From positions 1 to 64,000 of the forward strand of contig CAWJXB010000006.1 of assembly GCA_963846775.1 (NCBI GenBank): a DNA stretch of 64,000 nt. The letters run 5' to 3'. The stretch is from CAVYXA01 sp963846775 (GTDB lineage Bacteria; Verrucomicrobiota; Verrucomicrobiia; Chthoniobacterales; UBA10450). A program made the translations under genes and the position numbers. The notes under the pieces were generated by a model. That model did not search any database. It was not told the DNA's origin and saw only the letters and a program-made list of their open reading frames with translations. Below are positions 55,315-64,000 of the stretch, piece by piece. Within the stretch, counting starts at the first letter, position 1. Every line of letters starts with the position of its first letter.

Positions 55315-57072
55315 ATGAAACTCATTGCCGCCATCGCAGTTGGGTTGTCATTGTCGATCTTCGCTGCGCGCGGCAATCCTAACGACGAGCAATTCGAGAA
55401 GATCGCGAAGGATTATGTCGAGGGTTATCTTTCCTCGAATCCAGAATACGCGACGGAGCTGGGCGATCATCGTTTTGATGGACTGCTAACGGATTATTCG
55501 GCCGAGACGCGGAACCGCCTGTTGACGAATGCGAAACAAGTTCGCGAGGCGTTGAAGAAGTTTGATAATTTCTCGCAACTGACCGGCCCGAACCAGATTG
55601 ATGTGCGGATTCTCCGCGACAACATCGACAATGAAATTTTCGAGCTGGAGGAATTGCGCGAGGCGGAATGGAACCCGCTGGTTTACAATCAAAGTCTCGC
55701 CAATAGCCTTTATCTCTTGGTCGCGCGCGATTTTGCTCCGCCGGAACAACGAATTCCGAATTTGCGGAAACGGCTGGAAGCGATCCCGCGCGTGATCGCG
55801 CAGGCGAAGGAAAACTTGCAGCACCCGCCGCGGGTCCATACCGAGACGGCTATTGAACAGATTCAGGGGGCAATCAACCTGGTTCGTGTCGGACTTGATC
55901 CGTTACTCGTGCGCGCACCGCAGATGAAACGCGAGCTCACGCCGGTGCAGGAAAAAACCGCGGCCGCGCTTGAGGATTACAGGAAATGGTTGAAAGACGA
56001 TTTGCTTCCACGCTCCGACGGCGATTTCCGCATCGGCGAGGAGAAGTTTCGCAAAAAATTGCGGTTCACACTCGCCTCCGATTTATCGATGGAAGAAATC
56101 ATGAAACGCGCGCGGGCCGATTTGGAGCGGACCCAGAACGCTCTCTATGAAACGGCGCTGCCGTTCTACAAAAAGTATTTCCCGAAAGCGAAGGAAGCAA
56201 CGTTGGCCGACAAAAAGAAAGTCATCACCGCAGTGCTCAACAAACTGGCGGAGAAGCATCCTGATGACAGCACTATCGTCGGCTATTGCCAGAAAGTCGT
56301 CGGCGAAGCGACGGATTTCGTGAAATCGCACGACCTCGTTACCGTCCCAGACATGCCACTCGACGTGATTGTGATGCCGGAGTTCAAACGTGGCGTCGCG
56401 ATTGCCTATTGCGATTCGTCCGGGCCTTTGGAGAGAAACGGCAAGACCTTTTTTGCCGTTGCGCCGCCGCCGAAAGATTGGCCCAAGGCGAAACGTGAAT
56501 CGTTCTATCGCGAGAATAACAATTACATGATTCGCGATTTGACCGTGCACGAGGCGATGCCGGGCCATTATTTGCAGCTGGCCCACGCGAACCAATTCCA
56601 CGCTCCCACACTCGTCCGCGCGATTTTCCAGAGCGGCACGTTTATCGAAGGTTGGGCCGTTTATTGCGAGCAGATGATGGCGGAGCAGGGATTCGGCGGG
56701 CCGGAAGTAAAGATGCAGCAATTGAAAATGCGCTTACGTGTCATCTGCAACGCGATTCTCGATCAGAGCATTCACGCCGGAAAAATGAACGAGAAAGAAG
56801 CGATGGATCTGATGACGAAAGAAGGTTTCCAGGAGGAAGGCGAAGCCGCTGGCAAATGGAAACGGGCCCGGCTCACTTCGGCGCAGCTCTCAACCTATTT
56901 CGTCGGCGTGAGCGAGCACCTCGATCTTCGCGAAGGCGCCAAGAAGAAATTGGGCGGCCAATTCGATCTCAAAAAATATGACGATCAGGTGATTTCGTAC
57001 GGTAGTCCGCCGGTTAAATATGTCCGCGAACTGCTGCTCCAAGGAACGACGGCTTCCCAGCCGTCGGGTTAG
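55315..57072 (+). CDS. Secreted DUF885 family protein, probable metallopeptidase
   Basis: A 585-residue protein with a signal peptide (MKLIAAIAVGLSLSIFAARG). DUF885 marks: LSSNPEYATELGDHRFD near the N-terminus, DNIDNEIFELEELREAEWNP, and the zinc-like HEAMPGH motif at about residues 413-419, followed by IFQSGTFIEGWAVYCEQMM with the third-ligand Glu. The family fold is thermolysin/M32-like and members are thought to be carboxypeptidases or dipeptidases; activity here is inferred. It directly follows the peptide transporter, suggesting joint peptide scavenging. Confidence 0.88.
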   Translation: MKLIAAIAVGLSLSIFAARGNPNDEQFEKIAKDYVEGYLSSNPEYATELGDHRFDGLLTDYSAETRNRLLTNAKQVREALKKFDNFSQLTGPNQIDVRILRDNIDNEIFELEELREAEWNPLVYNQSLANSLYLLVARDFAPPEQRIPNLRKRLEAIPRVIAQAKENLQHPPRVHTETAIEQIQGAINLVRVGLDPLLVRAPQMKRELTPVQEKTAAALEDYRKWLKDDLLPRSDGDFRIGEEKFRKKLRFTLASDLSMEEIMKRARADLERTQNALYETALPFYKKYFPKAKEATLADKKKVITAVLNKLAEKHPDDSTIVGYCQKVVGEATDFVKSHDLVTVPDMPLDVIVMPEFKRGVAIAYCDSSGPLERNGKTFFAVAPPPKDWPKAKRESFYRENNNYMIRDLTVHEAMPGHYLQLAHANQFHAPTLVRAIFQSGTFIEGWAVYCEQMMAEQGFGGPEVKMQQLKMRLRVICNAILDQSIHAGKMNEKEAMDLMTKEGFQEEGEAAGKWKRARLTSAQLSTYFVGVSEHLDLREGAKKKLGGQFDLKKYDDQVISYGSPPVKYVRELLLQGTTASQPSG

Positions 57073-57093
57073 GATCTGACAGCCGAGCAGCCG

Positions 57094-59070
57094 TTACTCC
57101 TTGATGTAAACTCCGCGGGCCAGGAGCGAGGTCACGGCATCGGTGACTTCCGCGACGGTTACAGCTTTCATGCAGCGAAAATCGATCGGGCATTCTCGGA
57201 GGAAACAGGGACTGCATTCGACGTGATGACGCAGAACGACGTGGCCGTCACCTAACGGACCAGTGAGAAGTGGCTCAGTCGAGCCGAAGATCGACACGGT
57301 CGGCACGCCAAGAAGCGCGGCCAGATGCATCGTGCCGGTATCGTTGGTTAGAAGCAACCGGCACTCGCGCAATTCCGCAAGCAACTCCTCAATTGTGGTC
57401 TGGCCAATCCGATTCACGCAAGCATCGCCGAGCGAGTTCGCGATCTGTTTTCCAAGATGGACATCTTTTTTCGTGCCTAACAAGATCCATTTCACTTTTT
57501 CTTGCCCGGCGATGTTTCGGGCAACCTCGGCAAATCGTTCCGGCAACCAACGCTTGGCCGGGCCATATTCCGCGCCGGGGCACAACGCAAGCCTGGCGGT
57601 CTGATTTGATTGAACGTTGGGCTGCCTGCTCGCGAAGCCTTTCGGAGTTGAGCGTTGGGCAGCCCGCCCCGTTTCTTCTTCTACGGGGTTGGGCGTTTTC
57701 TGTTGAACTTCGGCGCCGGCGATTTCGGCCAGGCGCAGATAACGATGACTGTGATGTTCGAGCGGGCCGACGTGAAACTCTGGGCGCATCCGCTGATTCA
57801 AAAGCCAGCGTCGAAAATGTCCGCGATACCCGAATCGTCTGGGTACGCGCGCTAGCCAAACTTCGATCGCGGAGCGGAGTGAATTGGGAAAGAGGATTGA
57901 GACATCGAACGGCCTTCGTTCCCGGACGAGCTGCGCCACGTGGAAGACAGATTTGGAATCGAGCGGCAACACCACGTCCACATCCGGCACGAGCTTCCAG
58001 ACCGAAGCGAGCCTGGCCGGCGCGGCCACGGTGACGTGCGCGTCGGGTCGCCCGGCTTTGATCGCACGCACGGCCGGAATGCTCATGATCGCGTCGCCTA
58101 ACCAGTTGCTGGAACGAACCAAGATTCGGAACGGCTGCAACTCCTTCGGCGAAATATGGGACGGCAGATAAACGCCGCGTTTGTATTTCGCGAGCAGGAA
58201 ATTCGGTTTCGGCGTTTTCCAGCGATTGTGGGCCCACAGCCAATCCTCGGGCGATTGTCGAATCTGCCGTTCGATGATCCGGTTGACGCTGGCCGTGAGT
58301 TCTTCGACGGGCGCGCCCGGCCTATCGAATCGCTCGCTAAAAACCATTCGCCACTGCGCGGGTCCCGTCGCATACACAGCGCCGGCAACCATCGCGGCGT
58401 TTGTTCGCTTCGCCAGCAACGCGGAGAGTGATGAGGTGGACGCGAGTCGTCCGAACAGCGGCGTCCAAAGGCCGTGGTCGCCCGCGTGTTGATCGCTCAA
58501 GATGCCAACGACGCCCCCGGCCCGCAGCAATTGAACAACCGGCTGAAATCCTTCTTTGCGGTCGAAAAGCTCGACACCGTTTCGGCTTCGTATCTGGCGA
58601 AAGTGGGCGTCGATGTAACGATTGCCGAGCCTTTGATAGACGCTCGCGTTCCGAACGTGCCCGATGAATTTCGGCGGGATGTGGGCGAAAAGTTCCCACG
58701 TTCCGAGATGACTCAAGACGACCACGACCGGCACGCCGGCTCGGAGCTGCCGATCCATTGCTTCGATGTTCTCGACCTTGACGTGCTGGAGGATTTCATC
58801 GACCGGCATGTTCGCCAGCTTCATGCTGCACAGCAGATTCGCGCAAAGCCGTTGAAAATGCTGGCGCACGAGGCGACGCAGTTGGCGCGGCGATTTCTCC
58901 TGGCCGAAGGCGGTCGTGACGTTCCGCCGTGCGAGCCGGCGATAGCGACCGAACAACAGCCACCCAAAAAAGCCTGCGCCATTTCCAACCGCATAAAGCA
59001 CGCGCAAAGGCAAAGCGGTCAGCGCCGCCGCTTCGACGCGGTAGAGAAGATAAACAAAATAATCGAACAT
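57094..59070 (-). CDS. Fusion of LpxL-type acyltransferase and GT9 heptosyltransferase
   Basis: A 658-residue protein. Residues 1-300 are a lauroyl/myristoyl acyltransferase of the LpxL/HtrB group: membrane-proximal helix, catalytic H-x4-E in LSHLGTWELF, SDQHAGDHG and WLWAHNRWK. Residues about 315-658 are a glycosyltransferase family 9 domain: RILVRSSNWLGDAIMSIPAVRAIK, CPGAEYGPAKRWLPERFAEVA and LTNDTGTMHLAALLGVPTVSIFGSTEP. The two activities act at different steps of lipopolysaccharide assembly (lipid A acylation and inner-core heptose transfer). Residues about 455-488 are a low-complexity insert (see 57605-57705). Frame intact over both domains, so the fusion looks real. Confidence 0.88.
   Translation of the reverse strand: MFDYFVYLLYRVEAAALTALPLRVLYAVGNGAGFFGWLLFGRYRRLARRNVTTAFGQEKSPRQLRRLVRQHFQRLCANLLCSMKLANMPVDEILQHVKVENIEAMDRQLRAGVPVVVVLSHLGTWELFAHIPPKFIGHVRNASVYQRLGNRYIDAHFRQIRSRNGVELFDRKEGFQPVVQLLRAGGVVGILSDQHAGDHGLWTPLFGRLASTSSLSALLAKRTNAAMVAGAVYATGPAQWRMVFSERFDRPGAPVEELTASVNRIIERQIRQSPEDWLWAHNRWKTPKPNFLLAKYKRGVYLPSHISPKELQPFRILVRSSNWLGDAIMSIPAVRAIKAGRPDAHVTVAAPARLASVWKLVPDVDVVLPLDSKSVFHVAQLVRERRPFDVSILFPNSLRSAIEVWLARVPRRFGYRGHFRRWLLNQRMRPEFHVGPLEHHSHRYLRLAEIAGAEVQQKTPNPVEEETGRAAQRSTPKGFASRQPNVQSNQTARLALCPGAEYGPAKRWLPERFAEVARNIAGQEKVKWILLGTKKDVHLGKQIANSLGDACVNRIGQTTIEELLAELRECRLLLTNDTGTMHLAALLGVPTVSIFGSTEPLLTGPLGDGHVVLRHHVECSPCFLRECPIDFRCMKAVTVAEVTDAVTSLLARGVYIKE
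57605..57705. repeat. Possible repeat-derived insert in the acyltransferase-GT9 gene
   Basis: Several GTTGGGC and GTTGAGCG units (GAACGTTGGGCTGCC, GAGCGTTGGGCAGCC, GGGGTTGGGCG) occur within 100 bases, similar to the right arm of the rimO element. The encoded peptide (NPVEEETGRAAQRSTPKGFA) is unlike the rest of the domain. Confidence 0.4.
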
Positions 59071-59297
59071 CAGGAGTCGGCTTGGAATGCCGCGCCGCCG
59101 GAGAGTGCCAATTCCTCACCGGCGGCTGTCGCCGTCCGCCTCTCCCGAGGTGAATGGGACAGAGCCCGCCGGAGAGCAAATTTGCCTTCTCGGTGCATCA
59201 ATTAATATAATGTGCCTGTGTTGCAAGCCTCTTCCTTGTCACTCCAGCGATCTGGTGTGCGGCGGCATCGCAGCGATGGTATGCACCTGATCTCACT

Positions 59298-60047
59298 ATG
59301 AACGAAAAAGAGTTTTGGGCCGGGGTCGATCCGGGCGCGCAAAAGGCGTTGGCCAGCCGAGACTATCGGGTTCGATCTTTGGCGGAAGAGTTGGCGACCC
59401 GCGGCGTCGATGCAGGCAAGCTGGTCGCGGCCGATCGGAAGAATCGTGAAATCAAAGAAGCATGGATTCCGGGCGTGGAAATTTTTTCGCGCACGATTCA
59501 TCCGCAGCGTCACCGTGGTCTTTTTGGCGAGTTTGTCCGGTGTCATGAGGGAGTGATTGGAGAGATCGGTTTTTGGCCAAAGCAATGGTCGGCGGCACGA
59601 ATGTTTACCCAGACCGCGAAAGGTTTTCACATCCATCCGCCGAGCATTCCGGAAAACGCGACCCCCGCGGATTGGTTGCGCCGATTGTTCATCGATGAAC
59701 CGCAGAATTACGAATTGCGTCGCTATGCCGATGAGCAATGGGACGCGATGTTCTTCATCCAGGGCCGGGCCGAGATGATTTTATGTGATGTCCGCGCCGG
59801 TCTAGCCCGGCGGGTGATGCGTTTCTTTGTCGATGGGGACAATCACCGCAGCGACAACAATGTTGGAGTCGTGATTCCGCCCGGCGTCGCGCATGCGATT
59901 CGCGTCGAAGGCAGCGAAGATCTGATCATGGTTTACGGCACGAGCACGATATTTCATCCCGAGTTCGAAGGCCGGATTGCGAGTGAGATTGAAACCGCGG
60001 AGCTCCCAGAATCCTGGCGCAAATTCCTTGCGCGAAACGCGCCTTAG
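59298..60047 (+). CDS. RmlC-like cupin protein
   Basis: A 249-residue protein resembling dTDP-4-dehydrorhamnose 3,5-epimerase-type cupins: GVEIFSRTIHPQRHRGLFGEFVR, AARMFTQTAKGFHIHPPSIPE, an RYADEQWDAMFFIQG strand, and VVIPPGVAHAIRVEGSEDLIMVYGTS. The catalytic-type His in GFHIHPP and the PPGVAHA loop of RmlC are present. The N-terminal 55 residues are extra. It could be an epimerase in nucleotide-sugar synthesis, but no other rml gene is adjacent, so the substrate is uncertain. Confidence 0.7.
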   Translation: MNEKEFWAGVDPGAQKALASRDYRVRSLAEELATRGVDAGKLVAADRKNREIKEAWIPGVEIFSRTIHPQRHRGLFGEFVRCHEGVIGEIGFWPKQWSAARMFTQTAKGFHIHPPSIPENATPADWLRRLFIDEPQNYELRRYADEQWDAMFFIQGRAEMILCDVRAGLARRVMRFFVDGDNHRSDNNVGVVIPPGVAHAIRVEGSEDLIMVYGTSTIFHPEFEGRIASEIETAELPESWRKFLARNAP

Positions 60048-60065
60048 GCCTCAAAGCGTGCCAGC

Positions 60066-60127
60066 ATTTGTAGGCCGTCTCTGTGAGACGGCATCCGGTT
60101 GGCGTCTGGCACAGACGCCCTACAAAT
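60066..60127. repeat. Inverted repeat between convergent genes, likely terminator
   Basis: Arms ATTTGTAGGCCGTCTCTGTG and GGCACAGACGCCCTACAAAT flank a short centre with a further GTGAGAC/GTCTGGCAC pairing. It lies between the stop of the cupin gene (60047) and the stop of the convergent beta-barrel gene (60129), a typical place for a bidirectional terminator. Confidence 0.65.
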
Positions 60128-60128
60128 C

Positions 60129-60788
60129 CTAGAAAGCGAAATTCAAACCAGTCCGGACCATGCCGAAGTCGGAGTTGCCGCCATCGACAATGTTCCAACT
60201 GAAATCGCTCATCCAACCAATGTGCCGGGTGAAACGAATTTCGAGACCGCCCCCGAATTGGCCGATCGCGCGAGTTTTGCCATTGTCACGGACGACGTCT
60301 TCCTCACCAACGTCAAAGACCTGGTCTTCAGCGCCGCCAAAGATCGCGCCGCCCCCGGCAAAGATATAAGGCGCGAAGCGCGAGCAGTGGATTGGGTAAC
60401 GAAACGTAAATGTGCCGAGGAGGGCGCCAATCGCGCGATGCTTGTCCCGAACATCCACGTCCCCATCGTCGATGATCAGGAAATGCCGTTTCGCATCGAC
60501 CACCCAGCCCTCGATCCCCACGCCAAAATAGCGCATAAAGAAGTACTTCACATCGCCGCCGCCCCCCCAGCCGTGATCCCCTTCAAAATAGCGATCGTTA
60601 AACCAATCGTTGGTGGTGAAAGCGTAGGTGCCGAAGAGATCGACCGTCCACTCGGTATCCGCATACCATTCAGGGCATGGCGCGGGCGCGACCTGCTTCA
60701 TCTCTTTTCCAGCGTAAGGTTCCGGTCCGGCGAAAGAGAAAGCGGTGGCGGCCAGAAGCATGCCGAGGGTTACGGCCACTTTCCTCAT
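60129..60788 (-). CDS. Outer-membrane beta-barrel protein
   Basis: A 219-residue protein with a signal peptide (MRKVAVTLGMLLAATAFSFA) and about eight amphipathic strands alternating with Gly and aromatic residues (DVKYFFMRYFGVGIEGWVV, FAPYIFAGGGAIFGG, AIGQFGGGLEIRFTRHIGWMSDFSWNI). It ends TGLNFAF with the C-terminal Phe that signals BAM-dependent insertion. It resembles OmpA/OprF-like eight-strand barrels with no periplasmic domain. Start at ATG 60788 with a GGAGG site upstream. Role unknown. Confidence 0.85.
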   Translation of the reverse strand: MRKVAVTLGMLLAATAFSFAGPEPYAGKEMKQVAPAPCPEWYADTEWTVDLFGTYAFTTNDWFNDRYFEGDHGWGGGGDVKYFFMRYFGVGIEGWVVDAKRHFLIIDDGDVDVRDKHRAIGALLGTFTFRYPIHCSRFAPYIFAGGGAIFGGAEDQVFDVGEEDVVRDNGKTRAIGQFGGGLEIRFTRHIGWMSDFSWNIVDGGNSDFGMVRTGLNFAF

Positions 60789-61140
60789 AGGAGGACTGCA
60801 TTAAATACGTTTAAAATGAGCGTCAACCGAAAATGCGTGAATTCTCGAGGCCATTTTTTATAAACTCTAGAATCGGTTTGATTGGAGAAGTCGTGGCATG
60901 AGATCGCCGAGGCCGCCAGCCATCTCAGAATAAGTCTGTCATTCTGAGCGAAGCAAAGAATCCCTAATCATTTCTATTTCGAAGGCGCGGCTAAAGGAAC
61001 ATAGGCCTGTGGCCTGTGCGCCCAACGGAGCTGTTCTCCGCTACTTGCCATCCGGTGGATTGCAAGCCCGCTGGCCGCAGACTTCAAGTTCATGCTCCGT
61101 AAGACACTCTCCGCTGCTACGGCGGCAAAGATCGGCAACC
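60789..61140. other. Gene-free stretch with a widespread short repeat
   Basis: No gene is seen. It contains GTCATTCTGAGCGAAGCAAA (60938-60963 region), a short sequence seen dispersed in many bacterial genomes, plus a GC-rich part with no clear structure. Confidence 0.5.
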
Positions 61141-62106
61141 TCAGTCAGAGATGAGCTCGCAGAACTTTTTCAGATCGATGTTGCCGCCGGAAACAATGGC
61201 GACGATGGGGCCTTTGCCCGCCTTGCCGGTCAAAGCGGCGGCGAGCGGCAGCGCGCCCGCGCCCTCGGAAATGATTCGCGTTTTTTCCGCCATGATTCGC
61301 ATCGCGCGTTTTGTTTCCTCCAGGCTCACCACGATATAACCGTCCACCAGCGACTTAATCCGTTCCCACATGCGCGGGAACATGCTTTGACCGCCAGCGC
61401 CATCGACAAACGAAGCTTTCCACTCCGTGAAAACTTGTGGCGATCCCATTTTGAATGAGAGCGCCGCCGGCGCGGCGGTCTCCGGTTCCGCACCAAAAAC
61501 TTTGATCTCCGGCCGGAGCGCCTTGAGGGCGCTGGCAACGCCGCAGATCAATCCGCCGCCGCCGATGCTGGCGATCACCGCCATTGTTTCCGGTGCGTCT
61601 TCGAGAATTTCCAACGCCATCGTGCCGTGACCGGCGATGAAATTATCGTCATCGAACGGATGAATAAATGTTCCTTCTGCTCCCGGATAAGCGCGATCTT
61701 CTAGCGCTTTCCACGCGGCGTCGTAAGAAACGAGAATTAACTTCGCGCCCAGCGCGCGCATCCGGTCGATCTTTGCCTGCGGCGCCGTTTCGATCGCAAC
61801 GACCGTGCATGGCACACCCGCCTGCCGGGCCGCATAAGCAACGCCTTGGCCTGCATTCCCAGCGCTGATCGTCCAGACGCCACGTTTGCGTTCCGATTCT
61901 GGCAACATTGCCACCGCATTCGCCGCGCCGCGCAGTTTGTAAGCGTTAATCGGCTGGAGGTTTTCGAGTTTGAGCCGGACGTCGGGAAAATCTGGACCAA
62001 GCTCAAGCCGAATCAGTGGTGTGCGCAAAATCGTCTTTGCGATACGTTCGCGCGCCTCTTCGATTTCGCGCAGTTCTATCGCACGAACGGTTTCCATCAT
62101 CTGCAC
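61141..62106 (-). CDS. PLP-dependent threonine/serine dehydratase-like enzyme
   Basis: A 321-residue fold-type II PLP enzyme. The cofactor Lys is K57 in NAYKLRGA; SAGNAGQGVAYAARQ binds the substrate carboxylate; IGGGGLICG is the phosphate-binding loop; the C-terminal IVSGGNIDL closes the site. Length and lack of an ACT regulatory domain fit the short catabolic threonine dehydratase/serine racemase group. The reaction is probably threonine or serine to 2-oxoacid plus ammonia. Start at ATG 62106 (MQMMETVRAIEL) with ATG 62097 also possible. No partner genes adjacent. Confidence 0.88.
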   Translation of the reverse strand: MQMMETVRAIELREIEEARERIAKTILRTPLIRLELGPDFPDVRLKLENLQPINAYKLRGAANAVAMLPESERKRGVWTISAGNAGQGVAYAARQAGVPCTVVAIETAPQAKIDRMRALGAKLILVSYDAAWKALEDRAYPGAEGTFIHPFDDDNFIAGHGTMALEILEDAPETMAVIASIGGGGLICGVASALKALRPEIKVFGAEPETAAPAALSFKMGSPQVFTEWKASFVDGAGGQSMFPRMWERIKSLVDGYIVVSLEETKRAMRIMAEKTRIISEGAGALPLAAALTGKAGKGPIVAIVSGGNIDLKKFCELISD

Positions 62107-62182
62107 AATGTAGATGCAGAGCTGGCTGTGTCAGCCGCAAACTGTCGATGGAGACCACCCTAACAGCGGTCCGCAAATTGCG

Positions 62183-62211
62183 TTGACTTCGGCAAATCGC
62201 TTCGTTAGGAT
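62183..62211 (+). promoter_or_regulatory. Sigma-70-type promoter for the surface head-repeat protein
   Basis: TTGACT at 62183-62188 and TAGGAT at 62206-62211 are separated by 17 bases, close to the -35/-10 consensus. Transcription would start near 62218, about 90 bases before the ATG. Confidence 0.5.
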
Positions 62212-62306
62212 TCGCATTCAGGAGGAACGCAAGCAGTCAAACAACATTGGGCCTGATCTGCGCTCACGCCTCCTGCGCACATTTGTGCCCAGCAAGGAGA
62301 ACACAG

Positions 62307-63533
62307 ATGAACACAGAAATCTCGGTAAGAACTTGCATCGTCGCGCTATTGAGCGCGTTACTTATTACGCCGGTCGTATTGGCAGTCAGCCCCGCGCCGG
62401 ACGGAGGCTACGCGGGCTTCAACACGGCTGAGGGGACTAATTCCCTCTTTAATCTCACCAGCGGCCTTGATAACACGGCCCTTGGTTATCAAGCGCTCTT
62501 TCACAACACCACCGGCACCAACAACACCGGCATTGGATTCCGCTCCCTCTTTTTTAACACCACCGGCGTCCAAAACACGGCAGCCGGCATTAACGCGCTC
62601 AGCGTCAACGGCACCGGCAGCTTCAATACGTCGTTCGGCGTCAATAGTCTTGCTCACAACACCACTGGCAGCCAGAACACAGCCACTGGCGTGTCGGCGT
62701 TCTTTAGCAGCACCACCGGCGACAACGGGACCGCTTTCGGTTTCCAAGCGCTCTTTAAGAACACCACCGGCGACAACAACACCGCTGTCGGCTTGGACGC
62801 GCTCCAGTTGAACGTCTCAGCCGTCACGAACGCGGCCGTGGGTACTTTCGCACTCCAGAATAATGATTCGAGCGGAAACGGAACCGCCGATTTCAACACG
62901 GCTGTCGGCGGCTTTGCGCTCCAGGCTAACGTTGATGGCACCAGCAACACCGCCGTTGGTGCTGGTGCGATGGAGTCCGGAAACGGAGGCAACAATAACA
63001 CGGCGGTTGGGGAGATAGCCGGCCTTGGCATCACTGGAAACTCGAACACCTGTCTCGGCCACTCGACCGGAAGTAACCTAACAAGTGGCGAAGGTAACAT
63101 CTATATCGGCGCACAAGTGCAGGCCGGTGGTTCTGGTGAATTTGAATTCATCCGCATCGGCAGCGACACGGCTTTTACTTTTCCGTATGACACCTATATC
63201 GCCGGCATCTTCGATCGGGACGTTGATATGAGCACCGCCCAGTTTGTGTTCGTCGATGCCAGTGGAAAGTTAGGCACGATGAAGGTAAATGGTATTGGAA
63301 ACAAGGGGGCGCCCCGAGCCGTTCCCCAACGCGTCCAGCCCCACGCCATTGGCCCCGACCCGAAGCAAGCCATGTTCAACCGCAAAGTTGAGAAGTTGCA
63401 AACAATGGTCGTGCAGCAACAGAAACAAATTGAGACTCTCACAGCCCAGCTCAAAGAGCAGGCCGCGCAAATCCAAAAAGTCAGCGCGCAGCTCGAAATA
63501 AACAGACGAGTGATGAAAGTGGCATCTGAGTAG
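62307..63533 (+). CDS. Secreted protein with YadA-head-like repeats and C-terminal coiled coil
   Basis: A 408-residue protein. ATG 62307 is set by an AAGGAGA ribosome binding site six bases upstream. Signal peptide (CIVALLSALLITPVVLAVS), then about a dozen short repeats of the form N-T-(A/G)-x-G-x-x-(A/S)-L (for example DNTALGYQALFHNTTG), as in trimeric autotransporter heads, to about residue 265; then GNIYIGAQVQAGGS, a strand domain with IAGIFDRDVDMSTAQFVFVDASGKLGT, and a heptad coiled coil (KVEKLQTMVVQQQKQIETLTAQLKE). No YadA membrane anchor is present, so attachment is unknown. A likely trimeric fibre. Confidence 0.8.
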   Translation: MNTEISVRTCIVALLSALLITPVVLAVSPAPDGGYAGFNTAEGTNSLFNLTSGLDNTALGYQALFHNTTGTNNTGIGFRSLFFNTTGVQNTAAGINALSVNGTGSFNTSFGVNSLAHNTTGSQNTATGVSAFFSSTTGDNGTAFGFQALFKNTTGDNNTAVGLDALQLNVSAVTNAAVGTFALQNNDSSGNGTADFNTAVGGFALQANVDGTSNTAVGAGAMESGNGGNNNTAVGEIAGLGITGNSNTCLGHSTGSNLTSGEGNIYIGAQVQAGGSGEFEFIRIGSDTAFTFPYDTYIAGIFDRDVDMSTAQFVFVDASGKLGTMKVNGIGNKGAPRAVPQRVQPHAIGPDPKQAMFNRKVEKLQTMVVQQQKQIETLTAQLKEQAAQIQKVSAQLEINRRVMKVASE

Positions 63534-63703
63534 GAAACAGAGCGGTCGATTCCGTCACATAGCCGGGTGTTGCTAGGCGAGGCAATGGAACGTGCCCAAA
63601 CCTTAGATCAACTCAGGGACGGTCGGAGTAACAGTTATTGCGTTGATCCGGATCTGGCAATCCGAGACGGCAACTGACAATCGAGAGCGTTCGTAACAAC
63701 GCG

Positions 63704-63934
63704 ATGTTACTCAATGAATTCCTGAAAGCGCACAAGAAAGTCCACGAAATGGAAGCGGCAATGACGCAGATGGCAGCTCAGTTGTCGGAGCAAGCCACGC
63801 AAATTCAGAAAGTGAGTGAACAGCTTGAGGTCAACAAAACTGCTCCCAAATCGTTCTCAACAATCAGTAAGCTCGCGAATCCTCACCAGCAATCTGCATT
63901 TCGCAATCTGCCGTTTGACGGGACGCCCGTTTAG
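63704..63934 (+). pseudogene. C-terminal coiled-coil fragment of a tail-fibre-like protein
   Basis: A 76-residue frame: LLNEFLKAHKKVHEMEAAMTQ, then LSEQATQIQKVSEQLEVNKTAPKS. The second part matches the coiled-coil end of the protein just upstream (LKEQAAQIQKVSAQLEINRR). The first part resembles the LLNEFLKEH segment that follows intramolecular-chaperone (S74-type) domains in related proteins. It is probably the remaining tail of a second, larger surface protein whose body is gone. A short expressed peptide cannot be excluded. Confidence 0.55.
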
Positions 63935-64000
63935 GCGAGTCCGGCCAGCGGCTGACCCTCTTCCCACTTGACAAAAAAAGGTCAGTCTTTCGCAACAAGT

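Overview
The window looks like chromosome from a soil-type Gram-negative bacterium, most probably a Verrucomicrobiota member (Chthoniobacterales-like), with Acidobacteriota as the main alternative. The basis is an inference from gene content: many double FtsX-type permeases of the acidobacterial duplicated orphan permease (ADOP) kind, an ftsK-rodZ-rimO block, an LpxL-like acyltransferase fused to a heptosyltransferase-like domain, a small lipoprotein beside a POT transporter, head-repeat surface proteins, and several families of dispersed palindromic repeats, some lying in frame inside genes. No rRNA, tRNA, CRISPR array, phage or transposase was found.

Layout. 1-4.2 kb: a NarL-type response regulator, a VanZ-like protein and a hybrid PAS sensor kinase; regulator and kinase each carry a single-base frameshift. 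4.8-6.4 kb: a PHA-granule-type small protein and an AI-2E/PerM-type permease. 6.7-11.5 kb: a tight plus-strand operon of a membrane-anchored molybdopterin oxidoreductase, a type II NADH dehydrogenase with a membrane extension, and a repeat-built membrane protein. 11.5-18.7 kb: a universal-stress-protein remnant, a second VanZ, a membrane-tethered receiver, a small DUF5069-like protein, a lone PAS domain, a frameshifted Rieske oxygenase, hflX (frameshifted), and a SnoaL-like gene lying between the two ends of a deleted permease gene.

18-47 kb, all on the minus strand, is the most striking part: an NtrC-type regulator and its histidine kinase, then a textbook sigma-54 promoter with an upstream dyad, then a 91-residue membrane peptide gene, a membrane-fusion protein, two LolD/MacB-type ATPases, eight ADOP permeases, a two-domain secreted protein and an eight-bladed PQQ-type propeller protein, ending in two permease vestiges. 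It reads as one signal-responsive export or envelope-stress cluster that has grown by permease duplication and is losing copies at its distal end.

47-64 kb is core-like: thioredoxin, a proline-rich membrane protein, rimO, rodZ, ftsK, a lipoprotein, a POT peptide transporter, a DUF885 protein, the acyltransferase-glycosyltransferase fusion, an RmlC-like cupin, an outer-membrane beta-barrel, a threonine-dehydratase-like enzyme and head-repeat surface proteins.

At least ten single-base frameshifts hit unrelated conserved genes (response regulator, kinase, Rieske oxygenase three times, hflX, two permeases, rimO, rodZ). Uncorrected sequencing or assembly indels are at least as likely as true gene decay; those genes are therefore described as whole loci.
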